Assembly: GCF_000981225.1 (NCBI RefSeq)
Contig: NZ_LAJC01000042.1
Span: forward strand, 1-48,746
Length of the DNA stretch: 48,746 nucleotides
Direction of reading: 5' to 3'
DNA from: Allosalinactinospora lopnorensis
GTDB taxonomy: Bacteria > Actinomycetota > Actinomycetes > Streptosporangiales > Streptosporangiaceae
The notes under the pieces were generated by a model. It did no database searches. It worked only from the letters and a program-made list of their open reading frames with translations, and was not told the DNA's origin. A program made the position numbers and the translations under genes. Positions 22,258 to 32,772 of the stretch are shown in pieces. How positions within the stretch are numbered: the first letter of the stretch is position 1; each line of letters opens with the position of its first letter.

Positions 22258-23369
22258 TCAGCCGGCGCTCGCACCGCTCCGAAGCCATCGGATCTCCGCG
22301 TCGATAAAGGAATCGATCTCACCGTCCAGCACCGCACCCGTGTTGCCGGTCTCAGCATTGGTGCGTACGTCCTTCACGCTCTGGTAGGGGTGCAGCACGT
22401 AGTTGCGCATCTGGGTTCCCCAGCTGCTGACCGATTCACCCCGGAGCTCGTCGATCTCGGCCTGCTCCTCCCTGCGCTTGCGCTCCAGCAGCCTTGCCTG
22501 CAACACGGACATCGCGCTCGCGCGGTTCTGGATCTGGCTCTTCTCGTTCTGGCACGAGACGACGATGCCGGTGGCAGATGGGTGATGCGCACGGCCGAGT
22601 CCGTGGTGTTGACGCTCTGGCCGCCCGGACCGCTGGAACGGAAGACGTCGATCCGCAGCTCGTTCTCCTCGATGTCGATGTGGTCGCTCTGCTCCACGAC
22701 CGGCACGACGTCGACGCCGGCGAACGAGGTCTGGCGCCGGTTCTGGTTGTCGAACGGCGAGATCCGCACCAACCGGTGCGTGCCGTGCTCGCCGCGGAGC
22801 GTGCCGTAGGCGAACTGCGCCTTGACGGCGAACGTCGTGGACTTGATCCCGGCTTCCTCCGCGTAGGAGGTGTCGTAGATCTCCGTCGGGTATCCGTGAC
22901 GCTCGGCCCAGCGGAGGTACATGCGCTGCAGCATCTGCGCCCAGTCGGCGGCGTCGATCCCCCCGGCCTGCGCGTTGATCGTCACCAGGGCCTCACGTTC
23001 GTCGTAAGGACCGTTGAGCAGGGTTCGAACCTCCAGCTCACCGATGTCCTTGCGCAGGGAGCGCAGTTCGGTGTCGGCCTCGGCCCGGGTGTCGGGGTCG
23101 TCCTCCGTCTCCGCGAGCTCGTAGAGCACGCTGAGGTCGTCGAGACGCTGCCGGATGTTCCCGACCTTGGTGACCACGGACTCCAGATGGGAGAGCCTGC
23201 GAGTGACCTTCTGCGCGTTCTCCTGATCGTTCCAGAGCTCAGGGTCGGCAGACTGCTCGCGCAACTGCGCGATCTCCGTGTGCTTGGCGTCGAGGTCCAG
23301 CACGGACTCCACGCTCGCCAGCGTGGACGAGAGTTCTTTGATCTGTTCTGCGGGGTCTTGGTCTGCCAC
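22258..23369 (-). pseudogene. prfB: Peptide chain release factor 2, broken by one missing base
   Basis: GTG 23369 starts [20 protein letters not shown]. The coiled-coil domain 1, the tRNA-mimic domain and the catalytic GGQ ([14 protein letters not shown]) are in frame. At 22573-22574 one base is missing: the coding strand reads CTG-CC-ACC-GGC where CTG-CCN-ACC-GGC is expected after VRITHLP. The correct frame resumes [16 protein letters not shown] and ends at 22258 ([12 protein letters not shown]). With one more base the gene is 371 codons, normal for RF2. The site is near codon 265 and unrelated to the E. coli-type autoregulatory +1 shift, which is near codon 26. The same flanking bases as in ftsE suggest a systematic sequence error. 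RF2 releases peptides at UGA and UAA and is essential. Confidence 0.92.
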
Positions 23370-23452
23370 GGCCCTAAGTCTAGGGTCTTCGGCGGCCGCT
23401 CCGCTCTGGGTGCGGAGCGGCCGTCCGGTCGCTGAACTGCTGCGCTATCGCC

Positions 23453-26400
23453 TCAGCTCAGCAGCGAGCGGATCGCGCGAAGCGCCACCGAGAGAGTGGC
23501 CAGGTCGAAGCGCTCGGTCTCCCAGATCTCGGACATGGTCTGGCCCGCGCGCTCCACGGCGACCCGGTTCTGCTCCGTCCAGTGGGCCCGCAGGTCGTCG
23601 GCTGGTTCGTCGGCGCCCCCGGACAGCAGCACGTTCTCGGTGAGGTCGGCGTGCGCGGCGTACAGATCGTCGCGTACGGCCGAACGGGCCATCGTGTTCC
23701 AGCGGTCGTCGCGCGGCAGCGCGATGATCCGCTCCCGGAGCCGGGCGATCTGCAGCTGCTCGGCCAGGTCGAAGTAGACCTCGGCGACCTTGCGCAGTGA
23801 GCGCCCGGTGCGGTGCGCGATCTCCACCAGGTCGAAGGTGGAGTAGGCCGGCACCATCGCGGCCACGAGCTCCGCGAGTTCCTTGGGCACGCCCTGCATG
23901 ACGAAGCGGTCGCGGCGGTCGCTGTACGCGGCCAGGTCGCGCCCCTGAAGCAGTTCGGGAAGCTGCGGCACGACCGCGGACACGCCTTCGGCGAAGAAGG
24001 TGATCTCCTCGCTGAGATCGAACGGCGACGTGCGGTTGCGCAGCAGCCAGCGCGCGGCGCGCTCCGACAGCTTGCGCGCCTCCAGCAGCAACGAGAGCTG
24101 GGTGTCGACCTCGATCCGGTGGTCCAGGTCCTCCACCGCCTGCCAGAACCGGCGCATCTGGAAGACGTCCTGTACTACGAGGTAGGCCCGCGCGATATCG
24201 GCGGCGTCGGCGCCCAGCTCCTCGTTGAGCCGGAACGCGAAGGTCATCCCCGACCGGTTCACCATGTCGTTCACCACCTGGTTGGTGATGATCTCGCCGG
24301 CCAGCGGGTGCTCCGGCATGGCGTCGGCGAAGCGCTCACGCAGCGGGGTCGGGAAGTACTCGGTGAGCGTGGTCCGCAGATAGGAGTCGGAGCTCAGGGT
24401 GGACGCCTGGATCTCCTCCTTGAGGGTGATCTTGGTGTAGGCGATCAGGACGGCGAACTCCGGACCGGTGAGCCCCTGTCCGCTGGAGCGCCGCGCCGCG
24501 ATCGCCTTGTCGTCGGGGAGGAACTCCAGCTTCCGCTTGAGTTGACCGGACCGTTCCAGCTTGCGCAGGTAGCGGGAGTGGACGTGCAGCATACTGCCGG
24601 CCTGCTTGCGCGCCGCCGCAAGGAGGACGTTCTGGGCGTAGTTGTTCTGCAGCACCAACTCGGCGACCTCGTCGGTCATGCTCATGAAGAGCTGGTCGCG
24701 CTCCTCCTTGGGTTCCCGTCCCCTGCGGACCTCCTTGTCCAGCATGATCTTGATGTTCACCTCGTGGTCGGAGGTGTCCACACCGGCCGAGTTGTCGATG
24801 AAGTCGGTGTTCACCCGGCCGCCCGCGAGAGCGAAATCGATACGGGCGAGCTGGGTCAGCCCCAGGTTCCCGCCTTCGCCGATGACCCTGCAGCGCAGGT
24901 CCTCGGCGTTCACCCGGATGACGTCGTTGGCCTTGTCGCCGACGTCGGAGTGGGATTCCGCGGACGCCTTGACGTAGGTGCCGATCCCGCCGTTCCACAG
25001 CAGGTCCACCGGGGCCGTGAGGATGTGCTGCATCATCTCGAAGGGGGTCAAGGAGGTGACATCCTCGGCGATACCGAGCGCCTCCCGGACCTGGGGGGTG
25101 ACGGGTATCGACTTCGCGGCGCGCGAGTACACCCCGCCGCCCTCGGAGATCAGGTTCTCGTCGTAGTCGGCCCACGAACTGCGCGACAGGTCGAACAGCC
25201 GCCGCCGCTCAGCGAAGCCGAGGTCGGGGGCGGGGGCGGGGTCGAGGAAGATGTGCCGGTGGTCGAAGGCCGCGACCAGCCGGATGTGCCGCGAGAGCAG
25301 CATGCCGTTGCCGAACACGTCGCCCGACATGTCGCCGATACCGACCACGGTGAAGTCCTCGTTCTGGACGTCCACCCCCATCTCGCGGAAGTGGTACTTG
25401 ACCGACTCCCACGCTCCGCGGGCGGTGATGCCCATGGCCTTGTGGTCGTAGCCGATCGAGCCGCCGGAGGCGAAGGCGTCGCCCAGCCAGAACCCGCGTT
25501 CGAGGGAGATCCCGTTGGCGATGTCGGAGAACGTTGCGGTGCCCTTGTCCGCGGCGACCACCAGGTAGGAGTCGGCGTCGTCGTAGCGGACGACGGCCTC
25601 GGGGTGCTCCACCACGCCGTCGACCAGGTTGTCCGTGACGTCCAGGAGCCCGCTGATGAACTGCCTGTAGCAGGCGATCACCTCGGCCTGGAGTGCGTCG
25701 CGGTCCCCGCCGGAGGGCAGCTGCTTGCAGATGAACCCGCCCTTCGCGCCGCTGGGCACGATGACGGCGTTCTTCACCATCTGCGCCTTGACCAGGCCCA
25801 GGATCTCGGTACGGAAGTCCTCCGGACGGTCCGACCAGCGCAGCCCGCCGCGCGCCACGGAGCCGAAGCGCAGGTGCACCCCCTCGACCCGCGGCGAGTA
25901 GACGTACTTCTCGTACTTGGGCCGCGGGGCCGGCAGGTCCGGGATGCGCTGCGGGTCCAACTTGTAGACCAGGTACGGCTTGGAGTCGCCGGTGGAGTCG
26001 GTCTGGAAGTAGTTGGTGCGCACCGTGGCCTGGATCGCCGAGAGGAACGAGCGCAGGATGCGGTCGTGGTCGAGGCTGGCGACGAGATCGAGCTCTCCCT
26101 GGAGCTCCTCGGCGATGGCCTCGGAGCGCTCTTGGCGGCCGGCGTCGAAACGCGGGTCGAACCTCGACTCGAACAGCCGGATCATCAGATTGGCGATGTG
26201 CACGTTGGCGACGAGCACATCGGCGATGTAGGCCGGGCTGAAGGTACTGCCGGCCTGCCGCAGGTACTTGGCGTAGGCGCGCAGGATGGTGAGCTGCTGC
26301 CAGGTGAGGCCGGCGCGCACCACGAGGGCGTTGAAGCGGTCCGACTCGCCCCGGCCGTGCCAGAGCGCGGTGAAGGCGTCCTCGAACAGGAACTTCAGCC

Positions 26401-28324
26401 GATTCCAGCCTCTCTCCTCGGAGTCGATCCGAGCCAGGCCGAAGTCGTAGATCCAGGCCCGCCCCGAACCCTCGCGGTCGGCGCCGGGGCCCGCGATCCC
26501 GTACGGGCGTTCGTCGGTGACCTCCACACCCATGTGCTCCAGCAGGGGCAGCACACGCGAGAGGGAGATGGGCGCCCCCGTGCGGTAGACCTTGAACCGC
26601 CATTCGCCCGGGTCGGCGGAGGTGGGCCGGTAGAGGTTGACCGCGAGATCGTGCTCCCCGCTGAGGGCGTCGACGCGGAGGATGTCGTCCACAGCGGTCT
26701 TGGCCGGGGTGTCGACCTTGTACCCCTCGGGCAGGGCGTCGCCGTAGGCGCGCAGCAGCTCCGATGCGCGGTCGGCCCCGAAGCGCGCGGTCAGCTCGGC
26801 GAGGAGGTCGTCGTCCCAGGAGCGCGTGGCCTGGACGATCTCGGCCTCCAGCGTCGCGTGGTCGACGTCGGGCAGCGCCCGGCCTCGTTCGGCGCGGACG
26901 ACCAGGTACAGTCGCGCCAGCGGCGACGAGCTCACCATGACGTTGTGGTCCACGGTCACGCCGCCGAACGCCTCGGCCAGGACCCTCTGGATCTCCAGCC
27001 GAACCTGCGTGTTGAAGTGGTCCCGCGGCATGTAGACCAGGCAGGAGATATAGCGGCCGTAGGGGTCGCGGCGGGTGAACAGCTTGGTGCCTCTGCGTTC
27101 GCGCAGCCGCAGCACGCCGCGGACGATCTCGTAGAGTTCTGGCACCGGTGTCTGGAGCAGCTCCTCCCGAGGGAAGCCCTCCAGGATCTCGATCAGGTCC
27201 TTGCCGTCGTAGCTCTCGGCGTCGAACCCGGCCAGGTCGAGGACTTCGGACAGCTTCCGCCTGAGAATGGGGATCTGCGAGATGCTGGTCGTGGCGGCCT
27301 CATGGGTGAACAGACCCAGGAAGCGCCGTTCGCCGATGATATTGCCCTGCTCGTCGAACTTCTTGACGCCGATGTAGTCGAGGTAGCGGGGACGGTGCAC
27401 AGTGGCGCGGGAGTTCGCCTTGGTGAGCACCAGCACGTGCGGCTCGCGCGCCTTCGCGCGCACCTCCGGCGGCAGAACGGTGAAGCTTCCCGAATCGGCG
27501 TGATCCATCCGGAGCAGGCCGAGTCCGCTCCCGGTCTGCGGGGCCAGGGCGTCGTTCCCGTCGTCGTCGGTGACGAGCGCGTACTCGCGGTAACCCATGA
27601 AGGTGAAGTGGCGGTCGGCGCTCCAGCGCAGGAATTCGACGGCCTCGGCGCTCTCGTATGCCGCCACACCGCCGGCGGCCTGGGAGTCACGGGTGGCGGC
27701 GACCTCGTCGGCGAGCATGATCGCCCGGCGGCGCATCTTCGCGCCGTCCTCGTGCACGTGCCGGACGTCGATGAGCACACGCTCGATACAGGTCGCGAGC
27801 TGCTCCAGCACGAACGGGTCGGTCTGCCGGTCGATCTCGATGTGCATCCACGACTCTGCGAGCGGCTCGGGACCGTCGCCCTCGTCCGGGCCGACCTCCT
27901 TCAGATTGCCGGCGATATCGCGTGCCACGCGCAGCTGCGGGTGGATGACCAGCTGGATTCCGACACCCCGCCGGTTGAGCTCCATAGTGACGGAGCTGAC
28001 CAGGAAAGGAGCGTCATCGGTCACGATCTCGACGACCGTGTGGCCGACGTCCCACCCTTCCTTCTCGCGCGTCGGGGTGTGGACACGCACCTTGGACCGC
28101 CCCTGCGGGCGGTACTCGGCCAGCTCGCGGTGGGCGATCGCCGGACCGCGGATCTCGGCGGCGGCGCGCTCCTTGAGCTCCTCGGGAGCGACGTGCCGGT
28201 AGTACTGCCGCAGGAACCGCTCCAGATGGTCGAGGTCGCTGGACACCCCGTCTGAGAAGCGTGAACACTGCGTAGCCGCATCGCGCAGCAATTGGTCCTG
28301 CACGGCGTCCATCTGCCCGGACAT
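23453..28324 (-). CDS. gdh: Large NAD-specific glutamate dehydrogenase (180-kDa class)
   Basis: 1623 aa from ATG 28324, with AAAGGAG upstream. It deaminates glutamate to 2-oxoglutarate with NAD. The class has a long N-terminal regulatory region (here about 1-700, with ACT-like segments such as APFLVSSVTMELNRRGVGIQ), then the catalytic core and a C-terminal helical region. Catalytic motifs are at about 815-860: RGGLRWSDRPEDFRTEILG, VKAQMVKNAVIVPSGAKGGF with the active Lys residues. The NAD domain near 1110-1160 includes NGGIGTYVKASAESHSDVGD and VIGEGGNLGLTQ. Size fits the family known from Streptomyces clavuligerus and mycobacteria. It stands alone on the minus strand, with 83 bp to prfB. Regulation in mycobacteria involves GarA and PknG; nothing here shows that. 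Confidence 0.94.
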   Translation of the reverse strand: MSGQMDAVQDQLLRDAATQCSRFSDGVSSDLDHLERFLRQYYRHVAPEELKERAAAEIRGPAIAHRELAEYRPQGRSKVRVHTPTREKEGWDVGHTVVEIVTDDAPFLVSSVTMELNRRGVGIQLVIHPQLRVARDIAGNLKEVGPDEGDGPEPLAESWMHIEIDRQTDPFVLEQLATCIERVLIDVRHVHEDGAKMRRRAIMLADEVAATRDSQAAGGVAAYESAEAVEFLRWSADRHFTFMGYREYALVTDDDGNDALAPQTGSGLGLLRMDHADSGSFTVLPPEVRAKAREPHVLVLTKANSRATVHRPRYLDYIGVKKFDEQGNIIGERRFLGLFTHEAATTSISQIPILRRKLSEVLDLAGFDAESYDGKDLIEILEGFPREELLQTPVPELYEIVRGVLRLRERRGTKLFTRRDPYGRYISCLVYMPRDHFNTQVRLEIQRVLAEAFGGVTVDHNVMVSSSPLARLYLVVRAERGRALPDVDHATLEAEIVQATRSWDDDLLAELTARFGADRASELLRAYGDALPEGYKVDTPAKTAVDDILRVDALSGEHDLAVNLYRPTSADPGEWRFKVYRTGAPISLSRVLPLLEHMGVEVTDERPYGIAGPGADREGSGRAWIYDFGLARIDSEERGWNRLKFLFEDAFTALWHGRGESDRFNALVVRAGLTWQQLTILRAYAKYLRQAGSTFSPAYIADVLVANVHIANLMIRLFESRFDPRFDAGRQERSEAIAEELQGELDLVASLDHDRILRSFLSAIQATVRTNYFQTDSTGDSKPYLVYKLDPQRIPDLPAPRPKYEKYVYSPRVEGVHLRFGSVARGGLRWSDRPEDFRTEILGLVKAQMVKNAVIVPSGAKGGFICKQLPSGGDRDALQAEVIACYRQFISGLLDVTDNLVDGVVEHPEAVVRYDDADSYLVVAADKGTATFSDIANGISLERGFWLGDAFASGGSIGYDHKAMGITARGAWESVKYHFREMGVDVQNEDFTVVGIGDMSGDVFGNGMLLSRHIRLVAAFDHRHIFLDPAPAPDLGFAERRRLFDLSRSSWADYDENLISEGGGVYSRAAKSIPVTPQVREALGIAEDVTSLTPFEMMQHILTAPVDLLWNGGIGTYVKASAESHSDVGDKANDVIRVNAEDLRCRVIGEGGNLGLTQLARIDFALAGGRVNTDFIDNSAGVDTSDHEVNIKIMLDKEVRRGREPKEERDQLFMSMTDEVAELVLQNNYAQNVLLAAARKQAGSMLHVHSRYLRKLERSGQLKRKLEFLPDDKAIAARRSSGQGLTGPEFAVLIAYTKITLKEEIQASTLSSDSYLRTTLTEYFPTPLRERFADAMPEHPLAGEIITNQVVNDMVNRSGMTFAFRLNEELGADAADIARAYLVVQDVFQMRRFWQAVEDLDHRIEVDTQLSLLLEARKLSERAARWLLRNRTSPFDLSEEITFFAEGVSAVVPQLPELLQGRDLAAYSDRRDRFVMQGVPKELAELVAAMVPAYSTFDLVEIAHRTGRSLRKVAEVYFDLAEQLQIARLRERIIALPRDDRWNTMARSAVRDDLYAAHADLTENVLLSGGADEPADDLRAHWTEQNRVAVERAGQTMSEIWETERFDLATLSVALRAIRSLLS

Positions 28325-28778
28325 GGTTCGATCTCACTCCTTTGTGAGCCCGTTGGGGTACCCGGATCCAGCCCGGAGTGACCCCAGAACATCGGATGAT
28401 GTGACTAGTTGTGATCGTTACTCGACCCCTTTGGTTCGCCGCTCCCGGCACGGGCCCTGCGGACCGGAAGTGGCACCTGTGCGCACAGGCCATGGCGTAT
28501 CGGGCCGGACTTCGTTGTTCGGCGCTCGCCTGCGCCCAGGCTACTGCTTCCCATTCGGTGGAACAGCGATCAACGCTGTAAACAGTGCGTTTCAGCTGTT
28601 AGGAGCGGATTGCGGTAGCGACCGCACCACTCGCGGCGGTAAACGGACACCACGTCTCGCCCCCGTTCTGCTGAACGCCGCCACGCGCGGCCGGCATGGG
28701 GATCCGCTATCCCGCACACCGCCTGGTATACCTCCGCCGCCTTCCCTGCCGAGACGCGGAGGCCGTGCCCCGGCACGG
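28325..28778. other. Upstream region of gdh, 454 bp
   Basis: No convincing coding frame. The stretch 28560-28600 has lower GC and short inverted repeats (CAGCG-ATCAA-CGCTG; AACGC near 28572 facing GCGTT near 28587) that could be an operator. The gdh leader has TGTGACTAGTTGTGATCG near 28400. No firm -35/-10 pair was identified. Confidence 0.4.
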
Positions 28779-28779
28779 C
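28762..28779 (-). terminator. Hairpin abutting the stop of the HAD gene
   Basis: GCCGTGCC (28762-28769) and GGCACGGC (28772-28779) are perfectly complementary with a two-base centre, immediately after the HAD stop codon on the minus strand. There is no U-tract, so it is a likely but not certain terminator. Confidence 0.4.
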
Positions 28780-29489
28780 TACGCGGCGCTGGTGGCCTGG
28801 AGGACGGCGTCGACGAGAGCCCGGGACGCCGTCAGGTCGTCGAGGACGTACTTCGCGCCGGCCGCACGCAGCTGCGACTCGCTGGAGGAGCCGCTGACGA
28901 CGGCGATGGGCGTGGCGTGGCCGATGACCGCCGCCTCGACGTCCCGCACGGAGTCGGTGATGTACACCGTGCCCGATTCCGGAAACGGGACCCCGTGGGC
29001 CTCGGCGGCCCGCATCCGGGTGAACTGGATGAGGCTGGCCTTGGGATAGTGCTCGGATCCGAAACCGCCGATGCTCAGGTCCAGGTAACCGTCGAGCCCG
29101 AAGGCCGAGAGCTTGGCGACCGCGTTGGCCATGATCGTCCCGGTGACCACCGACTGCACGGTGTCCTCCAAGCCGGCGACCGCGGCGAGCGCCGTCTGCG
29201 CGCCGGGCATGGCCCTGCCCTTGGCCGAGAGCTGATCGCGGCGCCGCGCGAACGCCTCGCCGAGCGCCTCGATGAAGTCCGGGAGGGGCTCCTCTCCGGC
29301 CCCCAGTTCCACCTGGTTGCGGGCCAGGAACTCGAAGAAGATCTCGGAGTCGGTCCGCCCGGACATCGATGCCAGGTAGACCAAGGGCTCACCCGTCACC
29401 CGCTCGAACGCCTCAGCGTAGGCGGCGCGCGTTACCTGGGCGACGTCGACGAGGGTGAGGTCGATATTCCACAACACCAGCCGGCTAAT
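28779..29489 (-). CDS. HAD-superfamily protein with Asn at the nucleophile position; probable ATT start
   Basis: 236 aa if initiated at ATT 29489. HAD motif I normally reads DxDxT; here it is LVLWNIDLTLVDV, so the first Asp, the phosphorylated nucleophile, is Asn. Motif II is VVTGTIM, motif III lies near GFGSEHYPKASLI, and motif IV is VYITDSVRDVEAA, giving a beta-phosphoglucomutase/phosphoglycolate-phosphatase-like fold with an alpha-helical cap. No ATG fits. AGGAG (29500-29496) is six bases before ATT-AGC-CGG, giving MSRLVLWNID. The next in-frame GTG (29477) is 18 bases from it. I recall related actinobacterial proteins with the same WNID, so the substitution may be family-wide. It lies downstream of pruA. 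Function unknown; normal phosphatase chemistry is doubtful. Confidence 0.75.
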   Translation of the reverse strand: MSRLVLWNIDLTLVDVAQVTRAAYAEAFERVTGEPLVYLASMSGRTDSEIFFEFLARNQVELGAGEEPLPDFIEALGEAFARRRDQLSAKGRAMPGAQTALAAVAGLEDTVQSVVTGTIMANAVAKLSAFGLDGYLDLSIGGFGSEHYPKASLIQFTRMRAAEAHGVPFPESGTVYITDSVRDVEAAVIGHATPIAVVSGSSSESQLRAAGAKYVLDDLTASRALVDAVLQATSAA

Positions 29490-29576
29490 TGGAGGCTCCT
29501 TGAGGGAAGGGTCGGTGTTTCTCGCCTCTCCTATCTTGCCGCACGCCCCGACTGGAGCCATCCCCGCGGACCCCGC

Positions 29577-29597
29577 GGGGCCGGCCTCGCCGGCCCC
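29577..29597 (-). terminator. GC-rich hairpin between pruA and the HAD gene
   Basis: GGGGCCGG (29577-29584) pairs with CCGGCCCC (29590-29597) around a 5-base loop, 18 bases after the pruA stop on the minus strand. No U-tract follows. It may attenuate or end pruA transcription before the HAD gene. Confidence 0.4.
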
Positions 29598-29614
29598 GGA
29601 ACACGCGGCGGTGC

Positions 29615-31242
<1,628 letters not shown>

Positions 31243-31371
31243 GGAACGCCTCCCGTATGAGGTCTGCTCCGGAGGCATACCCGGCCCCGCCGGGACGGTA
31301 ATCGTCGTTGCGGCTCCCGACCGGAAGATCTCGGCGGGCACTCGACCTCCGTGGCGCGGGACGCCGCGGCC

Positions 31372-31830
31372 TCAATCGAACAGGTACTTCAGCTCCTGGG
31401 TGGCGTACCACATGAGCTCGTGCTCGTACTCGTGGCCAGTGCCGGGCTCGGCGATGGCGGCCTCGATGGCGGGTGCGGTCGCCTCGTCGTCGACGTGGGC
31501 GGAGGCGATGCGCTTGAGAGGGACCTCCCCTGCCACCGCGACAGCGGACGGTTCCGCTTCGCCGGCCGCCGGCTCGACGATCCTGTCGGGTACGTCGGCC
31601 GCGAGCACGACACGCCGCCGAGGAGCATCGGGGTCGGCGGCCAGCAGTTGCAGCGAGGCGTCGGCCGCGCTGAGCATGGCCTCGTACTCCAACTCCTCCT
31701 CCCCGGCGACCGGCTGGGCGTTGCTGAGCTCCCGGGTCACCGCGAAGGCCGTGATGGGAGCGCCGCGTACCGAGCCGTCCGCGAGGACGCCTGCGAGAGC
31801 GGGGAGGGTACTCGGTAGGAAGATGCGCAT
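31372..31830 (-). CDS. DUF6912-like small protein
   Basis: 152 aa from ATG 31830. It begins MRIFLPSTLPALAGVLADG and has ITAFAVTRELSNAQP, YEAMLSAADASLQLLAADPD and RRRVVLAADVPDRIVEP. It ends EHELMWYATQELKYLFD. This pattern matches a conserved actinobacterial family I recall as DUF6912, of unknown function. It has no TM or signal sequence. It is 129 bp upstream of pruA on the same strand and 88 bp downstream of a HAD gene. No strong ribosome site is seen before the ATG. Confidence 0.75.
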   Translation of the reverse strand: MRIFLPSTLPALAGVLADGSVRGAPITAFAVTRELSNAQPVAGEEELEYEAMLSAADASLQLLAADPDAPRRRVVLAADVPDRIVEPAAGEAEPSAVAVAGEVPLKRIASAHVDDEATAPAIEAAIAEPGTGHEYEHELMWYATQELKYLFD

Positions 31831-31918
31831 CGTGGGACTCGATCGTTCGGGTGGCGAGGATCTGCGGACACACCAGAGTGTGCCAAGGATCCGCTCCTCA
31901 CGGTGCGCCGACCCGGCA

Positions 31919-32584
31919 CTACGACGGCGCCGGGTGGAACCGCACCTCGAAGGCTTCGGCGAGCTGGGCCCGCGTCTGCTCGGGGTCGCGGTGCAGGACC
32001 CCGGTCATGCCCAGCTCGACCGCGGCGTCCACGTTGTGCCGGATGTCGTCGATGAACACGCACTCCTCGGGCGCGAGTCCGGTGAGTTCGAGCGCGTGCC
32101 GGAAGATCGAGGCTTCGGGCTTGCGCATCCCGACCTCGCCGGAGATGACGACGGCGTCGAACGTGGCGGCGAACCGGTCACGGGGGTAGCCGTTGCCCCA
32201 GGAGTTCGACAGCAGACAGGTGCGGACCCCCTGGCCGCGTGCCTGCCGCAGGAGTGTGTACATCTCGTCGACCGGGTGGAAGCCGGAGAACATCCGCGTG
32301 ATCAGTCCTTCGGCGGGTACCGGACCGCCGTCGACCAGTCTCAGCTCGGCGGCGAGCAGGCGCTCGAACTCGTCCGTCGGCACCTCGCCGCGCTCCAGCG
32401 CGTGGATCGGATTCCCCGCCGCTCCGCCGCCCCCGTAGGCGCGGTCCACCCAGGAGCGCATGACGGTGCGGTAGAGCTCGTCGTCGATGCGGTCGGCGGC
32501 CAGCCACGCGTTGATCGTCTCCTTCAGCGGCGAGGTCAGCACACCGCCCCAGTCGGTGATGATGCCGCGGCACATGGTGGACAT
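31919..32584 (-). CDS. HAD-like hydrolase, subfamily IA
   Basis: 221 aa from ATG 32584, with AGGAGG seven bases upstream. Motif I is IITDWGGVLTSP: the nucleophile Asp is present, and the second Asp is replaced by Gly as is usual in the epoxide-hydrolase-like DxGGV subgroup. The cap region includes NPIHALERGEVPTDEFERL. Motif II is CLLSNSWG, the motif III Lys is in GMRKPEASIF, and motif IV is CVFIDDIRHNVDAAVELG. The protein probably hydrolyses a small phosphate or acyl substrate in the cytoplasm. Its gene is divergent from the acyl-CoA dehydrogenase at 32773, which may share its regulation. Confidence 0.88.
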   Translation of the reverse strand: MSTMCRGIITDWGGVLTSPLKETINAWLAADRIDDELYRTVMRSWVDRAYGGGGAAGNPIHALERGEVPTDEFERLLAAELRLVDGGPVPAEGLITRMFSGFHPVDEMYTLLRQARGQGVRTCLLSNSWGNGYPRDRFAATFDAVVISGEVGMRKPEASIFRHALELTGLAPEECVFIDDIRHNVDAAVELGMTGVLHRDPEQTRAQLAEAFEVRFHPAPS

Positions 32585-32739
32585 CCCATCGCCTCCTCTT
32601 GGTTCGTGCCCAATCCTGCCGGTGGAAGTCCGGCTTCTTCCCGGGCCCGCGGCGAGCAGCAGGCAGGGGCGGAGTTTTTTCCCCGCGGCCACTGCCTCCA
32701 ACCTTCGGATCCAGGGAAAATACTTATCACCACAAGGGT

Positions 32740-32772
32740 ACCGACCAGTCGGTCGGATGGCATAATCGTCTC
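32740..32772 (+). promoter_or_regulatory. Promoter with TetR-type operator; leaderless start of the acyl-CoA dehydrogenase
   Basis: ACCGAC-CA-GTCGGT (32740-32753) is a perfect 6+2+6 inverted repeat of the kind bound by TetR regulators. CATAAT (32761-32766) is a good -10, followed by six bases and then the ATG at 32773. Transcription would start at or within a base of the start codon, and no ribosome site is present, so the mRNA should be leaderless. The operator would sit under RNA polymerase. Confidence 0.6.

Noticed and set aside
22560-22590. Programmed frameshifting in prfB
   Set aside because: The known autoregulatory site is a UGA near codon 26 needing a +1 shift. Here the break is near codon 265, a base is missing, and there is no early in-frame UGA.
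23813-28255. 1480-codon plus-strand frame across the glutamate dehydrogenase
   Set aside because: It is exactly antisense to a conserved 1623-aa enzyme, with composition typical of high-GC shadow frames.
28570-28595. Palindromic operator upstream of gdh
   Set aside because: The arms AACGC/GCGTT pair, but the inner positions do not align symmetrically, so it is mentioned only as a possibility.
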